Positions 52,239 through 61,236 are shown, counted from the stretch's first letter. The stretch is 64,000 nucleotides of DNA from SAR202 cluster bacterium bin87 (GCA_002238825.1 MPNC01000004.1:69241-133240); one strand, 5' to 3'. Notes: generated by a model not told the origin, from the sequence alone. Numbers and translations are program-made.

Positions 52239-53552
52239 TTACTGGGCCAGCTCCCGGAGGCCGGCGGCCCATTCGTAGCTGTCCAGGTAGGGGTCCGGGA
52301 CCACCGGCGAGCCGGAGTTCCAGATCTCGTCGATCTGTCCGTCGTCGCGCACCGTGCCGATGCGGACGGTCTTGGACACGTGCTGGTTCTCGTTGTGGAT
52401 GGTCACCATTCCGCCCGGAGCGGCGAACTGGATGCCCTTGGCGGCTTCCTTGACGGCGGCCACGTCGGTGCTGCCGGCCTTCTCAACGGCGGCCTTCCAC
52501 AGGTACACGCCGAAGTAGCCTGCCTCGATGGGGTCGTCGGTGACGCGGTTCTCGCCGTACTTGGACTTGAACGCGCTGACGAACTTCACGTTTTCCGGCG
52601 TGTCGGTGGTCTGGAAGTAGTTCCACGCCACCAGGTGCCCGGCGATGTTCTCCGCGCCGATGCCGGTGATCTCTTCCTCAGCGACGCTCACCGAGATAGT
52701 CGGCAGGTCCTCGGCGGTGATGCCGGCGTCCTTGAGCTGCTTGAAGAAGGCCACGTTGGAGTCGCCGTTCAGCGTGTTGAACACCACGTCGGGATCGGCG
52801 GCCTTGATCTTGGTGATCACGGTGCTGTACTCGGTGTGCCCCAGCGGGGTGTATTCCTCGCCCACGGCCTCAAGGCCGGCGGCGGTGAGCTGCTTGTTGA
52901 TGATCAGGTTCGACGTGCGCGGGAACACGTAGTCGGACCCCAGCAGGTAGAACTTGGTCTTGCCCTCTTCCAACAGGTACTCGATGGCCGGCACAATCTG
53001 CTGGTTGGTCGTCGCGCCCGTGTAGAAGATGTTGGGCGACGTCTCCAGGCCCTCGTACTGCACCGGGTAGAACAGCAGCCCGTTGTTGGCCTCGAACACC
53101 GGCAGCATCGCCTTTCGGCTGGCGCTGGTCCATCCGCCGAACACCACGGACACCTCGTCCTCCTGGAGCAGCTTGCGCGCCTTCTCGGCGAAGGTCGGCC
53201 AGTCGGACGCGCCGTCCTCGATGACGACCTCCAGCTGCTTGCCCATCACGCCGCCCGAGGCGTTGATCTCTTCAATCGCCAGCAGTTCGGCATCATGCAC
53301 CGCGGTCTCGCTGATCGACATGGTGCCGGACAGGGAGTGCAGTATGCCTACCTTGATCGTGTCGGACTCGGCGGCGGCGGGCTCGCTCGCCGGCTGGGAG
53401 GCTGCGCTGGCTGCGGGAGCCGCGGTGGCGGCCGGCGCCGGGGGCGGCTCGGAGCCGCAGGCGGCCAGCATCAGGGGCATGAGAACGGCGGCCACGCCAA
53501 TGAGCGCGAACCGCATCAGTACAGGCAGTTTGGTTAAACCGGTTAAAGACAT
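52239..53552 (-). CDS. urtA: Urea ABC transporter substrate-binding lipoprotein UrtA
   Basis: The 437-residue protein has a signal with the lipobox LMLAAC, an Ala/Pro linker and the urea-binding type 1 periplasmic fold: [118 protein letters not shown]. These are specific to UrtA. GAGGAGGAAA lies upstream of ATG 53552. It is the promoter-proximal gene of the cluster. Confidence 0.95.
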   Translation of the reverse strand: MSLTGLTKLPVLMRFALIGVAAVLMPLMLAACGSEPPPAPAATAAPAASAASQPASEPAAAESDTIKVGILHSLSGTMSISETAVHDAELLAIEEINASGGVMGKQLEVVIEDGASDWPTFAEKARKLLQEDEVSVVFGGWTSASRKAMLPVFEANNGLLFYPVQYEGLETSPNIFYTGATTNQQIVPAIEYLLEEGKTKFYLLGSDYVFPRTSNLIINKQLTAAGLEAVGEEYTPLGHTEYSTVITKIKAADPDVVFNTLNGDSNVAFFKQLKDAGITAEDLPTISVSVAEEEITGIGAENIAGHLVAWNYFQTTDTPENVKFVSAFKSKYGENRVTDDPIEAGYFGVYLWKAAVEKAGSTDVAAVKEAAKGIQFAAPGGMVTIHNENQHVSKTVRIGTVRDDGQIDEIWNSGSPVVPDPYLDSYEWAAGLRELAQ

Positions 53553-53829
53553 CGTGGGTGTTTCCTCCTCTGGGGTGTTTCATCAACGGCAGGTCGCCGC
53601 CAACGGTGGTAAAACGACTGCGCCGGACGCGGCGCGCCGGTGTCGATGCCAAATACGCTAGTCCCACGGTGTTACCGGCAAATTGCAACTCTATGACCGT
53701 GAAGTTGCGTCGGTGTAAACGACGCGTAACGTCTCCGAACCGCCCCAGCCACGGCAAACCGCGCACCCCAAACCGCTTCCAAACTCCATAAACCACTCTC
53801 ACGCGTTACGCGTGTGGCGACTGGGAAAC

Positions 53830-53938
53830 GTCAGAATCAGGATTTGCCGGATTTATGGATTATCAGGATTGGAACCGTTTCGTATGGAGATCTCCCAATC
53901 CTGTCCAATCACAAAATCCCGTGAATCCTGATTCTGAC
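53830..53938. repeat. Dispersed palindromic repeat, C family
   Basis: GTCAGAATCAGGATTTGCCGG at the left and GTGAATCCTGATTCTGAC at the right, with AGGATTGGAACCGTTTC in the centre. It lies between the amidohydrolase and urtA. Confidence 0.8.
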
Positions 53939-53971
53939 AATTCACGCAACGTGGGCACTCACCCATACGAA

Positions 53972-54002
53972 AGCGGGCCGGCTCCAAAGCAGCCGGCCCG
54001 CT
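53972..54002 (-). terminator. Hairpin terminator after the amidohydrolase gene
   Basis: AGCGGGCCGGCT, 7-base loop, AGCCGGCCCGCT, a perfect 12-bp stem, followed on the minus strand by TTCGTATGGG. The U-run is weak, but the position, about 45 bases after the stop, is right. Confidence 0.6.
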
Positions 54003-54047
54003 CTGCCGCACGCCCGTAATCCGCGGCGGCCGCCTATTTCACCCGGC

Positions 54048-55424
54048 TCAGGTGATGGCCGGCGGGATGGAGATGGGGAAAGGTATGTTGGGGTAGCGTT
54101 CCAGCAGCCGGCGCCACGACGCATGTCCCACCGCCTCCGCCCGGCGCACCACGTCCGCCTCGTCGATGGTCAGCACCTTGCTGTCGCGCATAACCCACGC
54201 GCCGTCCACCATGACCGAGGTGATGTCGGCCGGCTGCCCGTTGTGCACGAAGGCGGACACGACCCGCAGGGTGGGCACCAGGTGTGGCCGCATCAGGTCC
54301 ACCACGAACAGGTCGGCCTTCTTGCCCACCTCCAGCCTGCCGGTGATGTCCTCCATCCCCAGCGCCCGCGCTCCGCCCGAGGTGGCCCACTCCAGCACGT
54401 CCTCGGGCTGCGGATACACCTCGTCGTTGCGGCGCACGCGCTCCAGGAACAGCCCGGCCCGCATCACCTCCACCATGTCCTCGGCCATGTTGTCCGTCCC
54501 CATCCCGATGACGCACCCCGCTGCCTGCAACTCCCGCACCGGCGCGGCCGCGCCCCGGCGGGCGGCGATGGCGGCGTTGTTGGTCACCTTGACCCCCGTC
54601 TGGCCCAGCAGCGCGATCTCCGCCGGATTGACGTACCGGCAGTGGGCGGCCAGCAGATCCGGCCCCAGGAAGTCGTTGGCGAAGAGGTAGTGGGTTGGCG
54701 ATACCCCGCGCGTCCGCATCACCGCCTCGATCTCCTCACGGCTCTGCGACAGGTGGATGGTGTAGCCGACGCCGTGGCGCTCGGCCAATTCCCGGCTGCG
54801 CCGCAACAGGTCCGGCGAGCAGGTCTCCGGGGCGTGCGGCGCCGGGAAGCAACTGATCCGTCCCTGCTCCCGCCCGTGCCACGACTCCACCAGGTCGGCG
54901 CAGCGCTGCAGGCCGGCGTCGGCGCGGGCCTCGTCGAACCGGTACACCCCGTTCCGGATCTGGGCTTCGTCCACGTCGTTGATGTTTTCCCCCAGAACGA
55001 GCCGCAGCCCCGTCCCCGCCAGATCGGCTGCATAGCCGGCAACGTCGGACGAGATTTCCAGCAGACAGGTGACGCCGCTGCGGACCGACTCCAGGACGCC
55101 CAGCAGGGCCAGCGTCTGCCGCTCTTCATCGCTGAGCAGCGCCCGGGCCGACACCGGAAAGGTCAGCCGCGTCGGGAACCCGAAGTCCTCCAGTATCCCC
55201 CGGTCGCCCGTGGCCAGCAGGTGCGTGTGGCAGTTGATCAGCCCGGGAAAGACCGCCTTGCCCCGTCCGTCCACCACCTCGGCGTCGGGATGCGCCTGCC
55301 GCACATCGTCGGTAGGTCCGATGGCCGCGATGCGGTCCTCCACGATGGCAATGCCGGCGTCATGCAGAACGTCCCGTCCCGCGTTGCCGGTCACGATGGT
55401 CGCGTTGGCGATAACGGTGGTCAT
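54048..55424 (-). CDS. Amidohydrolase-family deaminase/chlorohydrolase (AtzA/MtaD-like)
   Basis: The 458-residue metal-dependent hydrolase has FPGLINCHTHLLATGDRG (metal His pair), TIHLSQSREE (His), LLAAHCRYV (His), VIGMGTDNMAEDM (metal Asp) and GRLEVGKKADLFVVDL. This single-metal subgroup includes S-adenosylhomocysteine deaminase, guanine deaminase-like and triazine hydrolases. The particular substrate is open. ATG 55424 is preceded by GTGGAGTG; the longer frame lacks a site. Confidence 0.88.
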   Translation of the reverse strand: MTTVIANATIVTGNAGRDVLHDAGIAIVEDRIAAIGPTDDVRQAHPDAEVVDGRGKAVFPGLINCHTHLLATGDRGILEDFGFPTRLTFPVSARALLSDEERQTLALLGVLESVRSGVTCLLEISSDVAGYAADLAGTGLRLVLGENINDVDEAQIRNGVYRFDEARADAGLQRCADLVESWHGREQGRISCFPAPHAPETCSPDLLRRSRELAERHGVGYTIHLSQSREEIEAVMRTRGVSPTHYLFANDFLGPDLLAAHCRYVNPAEIALLGQTGVKVTNNAAIAARRGAAAPVRELQAAGCVIGMGTDNMAEDMVEVMRAGLFLERVRRNDEVYPQPEDVLEWATSGGARALGMEDITGRLEVGKKADLFVVDLMRPHLVPTLRVVSAFVHNGQPADITSVMVDGAWVMRDSKVLTIDEADVVRRAEAVGHASWRRLLERYPNIPFPISIPPAIT

Positions 55425-55486
55425 GTCCACTCCACAGAACCCCTTATAACCGGGATTCAAGCCTACACAGTTTGCGGCGGGGAAAC

Positions 55487-55597
55487 GTCAGAATCAGGAT
55501 TTTCAAGATTTTGGGATTATCAGGATTGGAACCGTTCCCTGGTGGATATCTCCCAATCCTGTCCAATCATAAAATCCCGCAAATCCTTGTATCTTGA
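55487..55597. repeat. Dispersed palindromic repeat, C family
   Basis: GTCAGAATCAGGATTTTCAAG at the left. The right end CGCAAATCCTTGTATCTTG has lost the last part of the inverted repeat. It shares the left flank GGGAAAC with the copy at 53830. Confidence 0.7.
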
Positions 55598-55671
55598 AGA
55601 AGCCAACGACGCGGCAGACCGTTAGTCCTGGGGCTCGCTGCGCGAAGCCGGGAAGCAGCAAGGTCGCCGCG

Positions 55672-55815
55672 CCAGGACCTTTCCAAAGTAGCTTTTGTCA
55701 TTGCGAGCACAGCACGGCAATCTCGCTCCGGGGGCATGACTCATACGGGAAAGCCTTGTTGCATCGACGGGATTGCCACGTCGGTCCGTTCCTCGCAACG
55801 ACTTTGGAAAGGCCC
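55672..55815. mobile_element. MITE-like element, second family, with perfect 10-bp flanking duplication
   Basis: The ends are AGGACCTTTCCAAAGT and ACTTTGGAAAGGCCC (inverted). The 10-mer GGTCGCCGCG lies immediately outside both ends (55662-55671 and 55816-55825). The core is the A-type CATTGCGAG/CTCGCAACG pair around GGGGGCATGACTCATACGGG. Confidence 0.8.
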
Positions 55816-55989
55816 GGTCGCCGCGTCGTTCGCCCTTGGCTAGCCCGCACAGTTGTGAGGGGCTGACTGACCAGACCCCGTATTGCAAAGCAGGATAGTC
55901 CGGGGATGGCCGCGCACGCCAAACCAAAGATGCGCGGAGTGTAAAACATCATGACCACCGCGACAATGACGATCATCGGCATCGACGAC

Positions 55990-56121
55990 TACCTGCGTGC
56001 CCGGTTTGTCATCGCGAGGAGCGACGTGGCGAGCTCGTTCCCGGGGTAGCGTTCCTTGCCCCAACGAGATTGCCGCGCGTCGCTCGCAATGACGTCTCCG
56101 GGGAAACTGGGTACGCGTGAG
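55990..56121. mobile_element. MITE-like element, A core
   Basis: Left end TACCTGCGTGCCCGGTTT, right end AAACTGGGTACGCGTGAG. The left is diverged and no flanking duplication is left. It ends 104 bases before the methyltransferase gene. Confidence 0.6.
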
Positions 56122-56225
56122 ACTGCGTTTGCTCCTCGTCGGGACCGGAACCGCTTCCGCAGAGCATATAATCCGGTCTGGCATATCAGATAGACCGGTC
56201 ACATTTTCAACTTCGGAGAAGCGAT

Positions 56226-57044
56226 ATGAGCGCAATCGAAACCTGGGGCGAGATGGTGCGGGTGGAGCACGCCCAGTCCGACCGCATGCGCGGCGTGCGG
56301 CCCACCGATACCTGGAGCCAATCCGCCACCCAGTTCAGGGCCGACCCGCACCGCACCGGCGATCACACCGTCGAGGCGCTGCGCTCGCGCGTGCTGCCCG
56401 GCGAGACCCTGCTGGATATCGGAGCCGGCGGCGGACGGCTGGCCCTGCCCCTGGCGCTCACCTGCAGCGCGGTCACCGCCGTGGAGCCGTCGCCCAGCAT
56501 GTGTGCCGTGCTGCGCGAGACCGCCGACGAGTACAGCATCGAGAACGTGTCCATTGTCGAGTCCGGCTGGCTGGACGCGGATGTAGAACCCGCCGACGTG
56601 GCCCTGTGCAGCCACGTGGTCTACGTCGTCGAGGACATCGGAGCCTTCGTGCGCAAGATGGACAGCCACGCCCGCCGCCTGGTCATGGCCGTGGTTTTCG
56701 AAGCGTCGCCGCTGTCGCAGGTCTACGGGCTGTGGGAGCAGGTCCACGGCGAAATGCGGCACGCGCTGCCGTCGCTGCCCCAGTTCCTGCCGGTGCTGGA
56801 GGAGTTAGGCATCCAACCCGACGTGACCGAACTGGACCACCAACCGCCCCGCACATTCGCCAGCGTCGAGGAAGCCCGGGAAGCCGTCGCCCGCTGGCTC
56901 TTTATCAACCCAGACACCGACGCCATGACCCGCCTGGATCACATCCTGCAAGACGCCTTGCGCGAGGAGAACGGCGCCTGGCAAATCGAGGGCGCGCAGC
57001 CCTCACGCCCGAACATCGTATCGTGGGAAACGGGTCACGCATAG
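56226..57044 (+). CDS. SAM-dependent methyltransferase
   Basis: The 272-residue class I methyltransferase has TLLDIGAGGGRLALPLAL (motif I), VTAVEPSPSM (motif II acid), VSIVESGWLDADVEPADVALCSHVVYVVEDIGAFVRKM (motifs III-IV). The C-terminal part (WLFINPDTDAMTRLDHIL) is not enough to identify the acceptor. TATAAT at 56167-56172 is a possible -10. ATG 56226 follows GGAGAAGCG. Confidence 0.88.
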   Translation: MSAIETWGEMVRVEHAQSDRMRGVRPTDTWSQSATQFRADPHRTGDHTVEALRSRVLPGETLLDIGAGGGRLALPLALTCSAVTAVEPSPSMCAVLRETADEYSIENVSIVESGWLDADVEPADVALCSHVVYVVEDIGAFVRKMDSHARRLVMAVVFEASPLSQVYGLWEQVHGEMRHALPSLPQFLPVLEELGIQPDVTELDHQPPRTFASVEEAREAVARWLFINPDTDAMTRLDHILQDALREENGAWQIEGAQPSRPNIVSWETGHA

Positions 57045-57149
57045 CAGCGATCACTCGTGATGATCAGAGTGACAGATCATCGTCGGCAAATGAAAATCCC
57101 CAGCGAGCGCGGCCACGATGTTGGCGTCTTTCGATTCGGAGTAATTTTG

Positions 57150-58436
57150 ATGCGTGTTATCGACGCTGAAGGTACCTTTTGGCTCGCATCGAACCCTGAG
57201 AAACGTGTGTTTGGCAGGCTGAGGTTCGATCCACAAAACGGTGCCCGGCTCACTACCCAAGGCACGTTCTTCGACGAAGTGGAGGTCCGGCCCGGAGGAA
57301 TGCGCCCCAGCAATACGCCGGTCAGGATTTTGGGACTGCTCGGAACAGAGGAAGTTACCTTGGTCAACGGTTCGTGCGTCAATCGCAAAACGCAATTCTC
57401 GGCCAGGGAGAACATCGGACCATTCTTCGTGGAAGAGTATTCCATACCTTTCGTTGCTCAGGGAGCCCATTTTCCGGAAACTGAACTCCCCACGTTTGAG
57501 ACGTTGTCCCTTAGATGCGATTACCTAGAACCGTGGGTGAACGATCAGCTCATATCGCGTGGAACCGTGCAGTCTAGCGACGGTACCAAATTGCAGCTGA
57601 CCGCAGTTACGAACAAATCCTCTTCGTCGCCTGCAGCATTTGGGGAAGCCCAAGTTTTCTCTTCGATCGCTACGAGCGAAACTTTGTTCGATGCCTCGTT
57701 TACGCAGGAATCTCAATTGAACCTGACGTTCCATCCATGCGAAACTTTGGAAGGAGTTTTGTCGTATTGTCGGAGCCTACAGCATTTGTTGACCATCGCG
57801 GCGCTTAGACCCTCCAGGATTCTGAGCGTCGGTCTGACCTTTTCATCACGCGATGCCCTTGCTAGTAGTCCAACCACAGATAACTATACAAAGCTTTGTT
57901 TCTTGGACCATGCGGCCCGGATCCCTCATGATGGTTACGTGCCCATACCACAGAATATGCTTTTCACCGTTGATCAACTCGGCGGAGCGAATTTTGTAGC
58001 CAAGTGGTGCGAAATTGGGGCATTATTCGAGCCTGTAATTGACCAGTTGATGACCCCTTGGTATTCGCCGTGGGCGGATCCTGAGAATGCTTTCTTCAGC
58101 GCAGCCGCAGCGGCCGAAACGATGATCAGGATTGATACTGGCCGACAAAATTTCACCTTCAAGATCGAGCTTTCGATCCTCGCGGAAAGTGCCGGGTATG
58201 CGTTCCAACAACTAGTTGGCGACGTCGACCAATGGGCTAGCGAGATTGTCAGGGTTAGGAACAACCGTGTTGTGCATCGCGGATTGCACGAAACCGCCGC
58301 GATGCCGAACTGGTATACGATGTATCGTACCCTCTATCATTTGGTAATAGTGCACCTTCTGAAAAGGTGCAACGTAGAGGAAATGCGAGTCGATCTGGTG
58401 TCGCGTAATCTGGCCACGATAGTATCCGGTCGGTAA
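57150..58436 (+). CDS. ApeA-like HEPN anti-phage protein
   Basis: The 428-residue protein begins with AEGTFWLASNPEKRVFGRLRFDPQNGARLTTQGTF, which follows the N-terminal domain of ApeA-type abortive-infection proteins. It ends with a helical region containing VRVRNNRVVHRGL, a HEPN R-x5-H ribonuclease motif (Arg370, His376). ApeA halts phage growth by cleaving tRNA anticodon loops. ATG 57150 has GGAG nine bases upstream; ATG 57060 is possible. The gene is markedly AT-richer than its neighbours, suggesting horizontal transfer. Identification rests on remembered family pattern, so it is likely but unproven. Confidence 0.65.
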   Translation: MRVIDAEGTFWLASNPEKRVFGRLRFDPQNGARLTTQGTFFDEVEVRPGGMRPSNTPVRILGLLGTEEVTLVNGSCVNRKTQFSARENIGPFFVEEYSIPFVAQGAHFPETELPTFETLSLRCDYLEPWVNDQLISRGTVQSSDGTKLQLTAVTNKSSSSPAAFGEAQVFSSIATSETLFDASFTQESQLNLTFHPCETLEGVLSYCRSLQHLLTIAALRPSRILSVGLTFSSRDALASSPTTDNYTKLCFLDHAARIPHDGYVPIPQNMLFTVDQLGGANFVAKWCEIGALFEPVIDQLMTPWYSPWADPENAFFSAAAAAETMIRIDTGRQNFTFKIELSILAESAGYAFQQLVGDVDQWASEIVRVRNNRVVHRGLHETAAMPNWYTMYRTLYHLVIVHLLKRCNVEEMRVDLVSRNLATIVSGR

Positions 58437-58717
58437 GAGTTCAGAGTGGTATCCGCATTTGCAGGCTCCGCTTATTTGTGAACCCGGGTCACAGCGGCAC
58501 ACGGTCGGCCAATTGATACCTTCTCCGGTTGAAATAATGACGCCCGTTGCGCAAACTGCGCCGTGTGGGAGATTCTGGCGCTGACCACACTGCGATTTCC
58601 ACCGCCCTGACTTACCGGCCGCTAGTCACGGAAATCGCCTCCGACGGCGGCGTGTCATCATCACCAGCGGCCCCCTAATCAAAAACGGCTCCAATTGGAG
58701 CCGTCAGAAGTTCGCGC
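58437..58717. other. Intergenic region without a gene
   Basis: I see no coding frame with a start and ribosome binding site. The right end is close to the tRNA 3' side, and ACGGCTCCAATTGGAGCCGT at 58684-58703 is a perfect palindrome that could act as the terminator of the minus-strand tRNA transcript. Confidence 0.5.
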
Positions 58718-58791
58718 TGGCACCGGCGGAAGGAATCGAACCCTCGTTTTCGGTTTTGGAGACCGATGCGTTACCACTACACCACGCCGGT
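58718..58791 (-). tRNA. tRNA-Trp (anticodon CCA)
   Basis: Folded on the minus strand: acceptor ACCGGCG pairs with CGCCGGT, discriminator G, encoded CCA. The D stem is GTGT/ACGC. The anticodon stem TCGGT/ACCGA has loop CTCCAAA with anticodon CCA. The T stem GAGGG/CCTTC has loop TTCGATT. All four arms are complete. Confidence 0.95.
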
Positions 58792-58849
58792 ACGGTCTAT
58801 CTATTCTAGCAACCGACCCTATCCTGCGCAACACGCGCACCGACCACAC

Positions 58850-58994
58850 TAGGGCCTTTCCAAAGTAGCTTTTGTCATTGCGAGCGCAGCGCGGCAATCT
58901 CGCTCCGGGGGCATGACTCATACGGGAAAGCCATGTTGCATCGACGGGATTGCCACGTCGCTCCACTCCTCGCAATGACTTTGGAAAGGCCCTG
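58850..58994. mobile_element. MITE-like element, second family, with 9-bp flanking duplication
   Basis: Ends AGGGCCTTTCCAAAGT and its complement ACTTTGGAAAGGCCCT. CGACCACAC lies on both sides (58841-58849 and 58995-59003). The interior is over 90 percent identical by eye to the element at 55672, which indicates recent movement. Confidence 0.82.
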
Positions 58995-58998
58995 CGAC

Positions 58999-59186
58999 CA
59001 CACGCGTACCCGCTTCGTTTGTTACGTCGATAAACAGGATGGACAGGATTTCATTGATTGCTGGAAACGCTCCGCACTCTGGACGGCGCCATAAGCAGGG
59101 CGGGGAGCCGGTGATGTCAGCATCCTATTTATCCTGTTCATCGATGTAAATTTGCTCTCTTCGTCGTCAAACTGGGTCAGCATGAG
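58999..59186. mobile_element. MITE-like element, B core
   Basis: Left end CACACGCGTACCCGCTTC, right end AAACTGGGTCAGCATGAG. It has the B core with GTCGATAAACAGGATGGACAGG and CCTGTTCATCGATGTAAAT. It lies directly next to the second-family element, and its right end overlaps the 3' end of the small membrane-protein gene. Confidence 0.65.
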
Positions 59187-59346
59187 ATTGCGCCGGCGCT
59201 GTGGCGGGGGCGTCATGCGCTATCGAGACCGCCGCCGGAGCATGCCCCGTCGGCCGGTTCAGCCAGCCCGACCACAGGAACGTGATGAAGACCAGCACCA
59301 CCAGGGCGATCACCACCGCCAGCGCCAGGCAACCGTATCGCGCCAT
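59167..59346 (-). CDS. Small membrane protein, 59 residues
   Basis: From ATG 59346 the frame gives MARYGCLALAVVIALVVLVF followed by ITFLWSGW, one clear transmembrane helix, then a polar Ala/Pro-rich tail and a TGA at 59167. The gene starts 12 bases after the S15/CocE hydrolase stop on the same strand, so co-transcription is likely. The last six residues and the stop codon lie in the end of the MITE-like element, so the original C-terminus was probably replaced. Function unknown. Confidence 0.6.
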   Translation of the reverse strand: MARYGCLALAVVIALVVLVFITFLWSGWLNRPTGHAPAAVSIAHDAPATAPAQSHADPV

Positions 59347-59358
59347 TGACGGGCGGGG

Positions 59359-61116
59359 CTACGAGGCCGGTATGACGGGCAGCCGCAGCCGCGACGGATG
59401 CTGCTCGTTGTGCACGATGGTCTGCACCACCGGCACGCACTCCGTGGCGGCCCAGGGGTCGCCGCCGGTGTTGAAGTTCCGGTCGAACCGGGGGAAGTTG
59501 CTGCTGCTGATCTCCAGCCGGACCCGGTGGCCGGCCTTGAACACGTTGCTGGTTGCCACCAGGTCGATGGTGTACTCCTCCACCGCGCCCGGCGTGATCG
59601 GCACCGCGGCGTCCGTGCCCTTCCGGTAACGGCCCCGCATGATCCCGTCGACCAGCGCCCGGGCCGCGCCGCACGGCTCCACGTCCACCAGCTTGGCGGT
59701 GAAGTCGGTATCCTCCCCGGTGGTTGACGCGAACAGCGTGACCGTCAACGGACCCGTCACCTCCAGGTCCTCCGTCAAGGGCGGCGTGGTGTAGCACAGC
59801 ACGTCGCTGCGGTTCTCGATGAACTGCTGGTCGTAGGATCCGCCCGGCACGAAGGACGGCCCACAGCAGAGCGGCCCGCCTCGCGTGGGCACCGGGTCCC
59901 GCGGATCGTACAGGAACACGTCCGCCGCCTCGTCGCCCGGGGCGTCGACGGAGAGCCCGCCGTCGCCCGACGACGAGTTGGCCTTGCCGCCGCTGTGCAG
60001 GTAGTAGTCGGTGTACTGCGTCCGCGCCAGCGGCCATTCCTGCTCGCTGCGCCACTTGTTGTCGCCCATGACGAAGATGCGCACCGGCGCTTCCTCGTTG
60101 GCGCCGTTCGCCTCGCCCTTGAGCCAGTGATCGAACCACCGCAGCTGGATGCCGTCGGTGTCGATGGCCGGCCCGGCCGCGCCCAGCCCGAAGAAGAAGT
60201 CGCCGGAGGTCTCGCCGAAGGGGCCGTGATGCCACGGGCCCACGATCAGCCGCTGCCCGTCCCTGGCCGTCGCGTCCTCCGCGTGCTTGCGCATCCCGGC
60301 AAAGTTCCGCAGGGTGCCCAGCAGGAAGATGTCGTGCCAGCCGCCGATGTGCAGCGCCGGCGTGGTGATGTGCGGGTAGTGGTCCTCGATGCGCCAGCGC
60401 TTCCAGTACTCATCGCTGCTGGAGTGCTTGATCCAGTCGTAGAAGTACCCTGCCAGCGGCTCCTTCAGGTGCGGCAGGTCGACGATGGGCTGGTGGCGGA
60501 AGGCGCAATCCAGCTCGTTGAACGCGGCCAGCAGTCCCTCGCGGGTTCCGTCGGGCACGTCGTGGCGGCTGCTGATCGCGCCCATGTTGGCCATGGTGAG
60601 CTGCCGCATGGTCCACGACAGGGCAAAGCCCCAGGCCAGCGCGCCGCCCTGGTAGGTCCAGCCCTCGTAGTAGTCCGAGGCGGTGATCCCCGGCGCGATG
60701 CAGGTCAGGGCCGGCGGGTTGGTGATGGCGCACAGCCACTGGGTAGCGCCCACGTAGGACCGGCCGAACATGCCCACCTTGCCGGCGCTCCAGGGTTGCT
60801 CGGCGCACCAGGCCACCGTGTCATACCCGTCGTTGGGCTCGTCCAGGAAGGGGTAGAACTCGCCCTCCGAGGCAAACCGTCCCCGCGTGTCCTGGATCAC
60901 CACCGCGTACCCGTGGGACACGGCCCGCATCACGTCCATGCCGCCGCCCACGCCCTGGAACTTGTCATAGGGCGTGCGTTGCAACAGCACGGGCGTCGGG
61001 TCGTCCACGTCCGGACGGTACACGTCGGCGTACAGGGTGACGCCGTCCCGCATCCTGACCGGCACGCCGAATTCGCTGCGGAGCTTGGTGTAAGGGCCCA
61101 TCAACTCAGCTGGCAT
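59359..61116 (-). CDS. CocE/NonD family (peptidase S15-like) hydrolase
   Basis: The 585-residue serine hydrolase has the alpha/beta hydrolase nucleophile GMFGRSYVGATQW (Ser120), QDTRGRFASEGEFYPF, GGWHDIFLLGTLRNF (Asp region), VGPWHHGPFGE (catalytic His) and a C-terminal jelly-roll domain from about 350 on (SDVLCYTTPPLTEDLEVTGP and FKAGHRVRLEISSSNFPRFDRN). Relatives include cocaine esterase and X-Pro dipeptidyl peptidase; the substrate here is unknown. ATG 61116 has a strong GGAGGTGA. Confidence 0.93.
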   Translation of the reverse strand: MPAELMGPYTKLRSEFGVPVRMRDGVTLYADVYRPDVDDPTPVLLQRTPYDKFQGVGGGMDVMRAVSHGYAVVIQDTRGRFASEGEFYPFLDEPNDGYDTVAWCAEQPWSAGKVGMFGRSYVGATQWLCAITNPPALTCIAPGITASDYYEGWTYQGGALAWGFALSWTMRQLTMANMGAISSRHDVPDGTREGLLAAFNELDCAFRHQPIVDLPHLKEPLAGYFYDWIKHSSSDEYWKRWRIEDHYPHITTPALHIGGWHDIFLLGTLRNFAGMRKHAEDATARDGQRLIVGPWHHGPFGETSGDFFFGLGAAGPAIDTDGIQLRWFDHWLKGEANGANEEAPVRIFVMGDNKWRSEQEWPLARTQYTDYYLHSGGKANSSSGDGGLSVDAPGDEAADVFLYDPRDPVPTRGGPLCCGPSFVPGGSYDQQFIENRSDVLCYTTPPLTEDLEVTGPLTVTLFASTTGEDTDFTAKLVDVEPCGAARALVDGIMRGRYRKGTDAAVPITPGAVEEYTIDLVATSNVFKAGHRVRLEISSSNFPRFDRNFNTGGDPWAATECVPVVQTIVHNEQHPSRLRLPVIPAS

Positions 61117-61173
61117 AACGTCACCTCCAGATTGGCGCCATTATACACAGCGCGACCGGACGCTCACGTCATC

Positions 61174-61206
61174 GGTCATTGCGAGCGAAGCGCGGCAATC
61201 TCGTCG
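61174..61206. repeat. Partial A-core repeat
   Basis: GGTCATTGCGAGCGAAGCGCGGCAATCTCGTCG, a single half with no complement or ends. Confidence 0.55.
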
Positions 61207-61236
61207 CCGATCAGGGTTTGATGCTGGATGACGCGC

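Noticed and set aside
57057-57149. N-terminal extension of the ApeA-like protein
   Set aside because: The first 31 codons match nothing and have no ribosome binding site, while ATG 57150 has GGAG and starts at the recognised domain. The alternative is kept only as a note.
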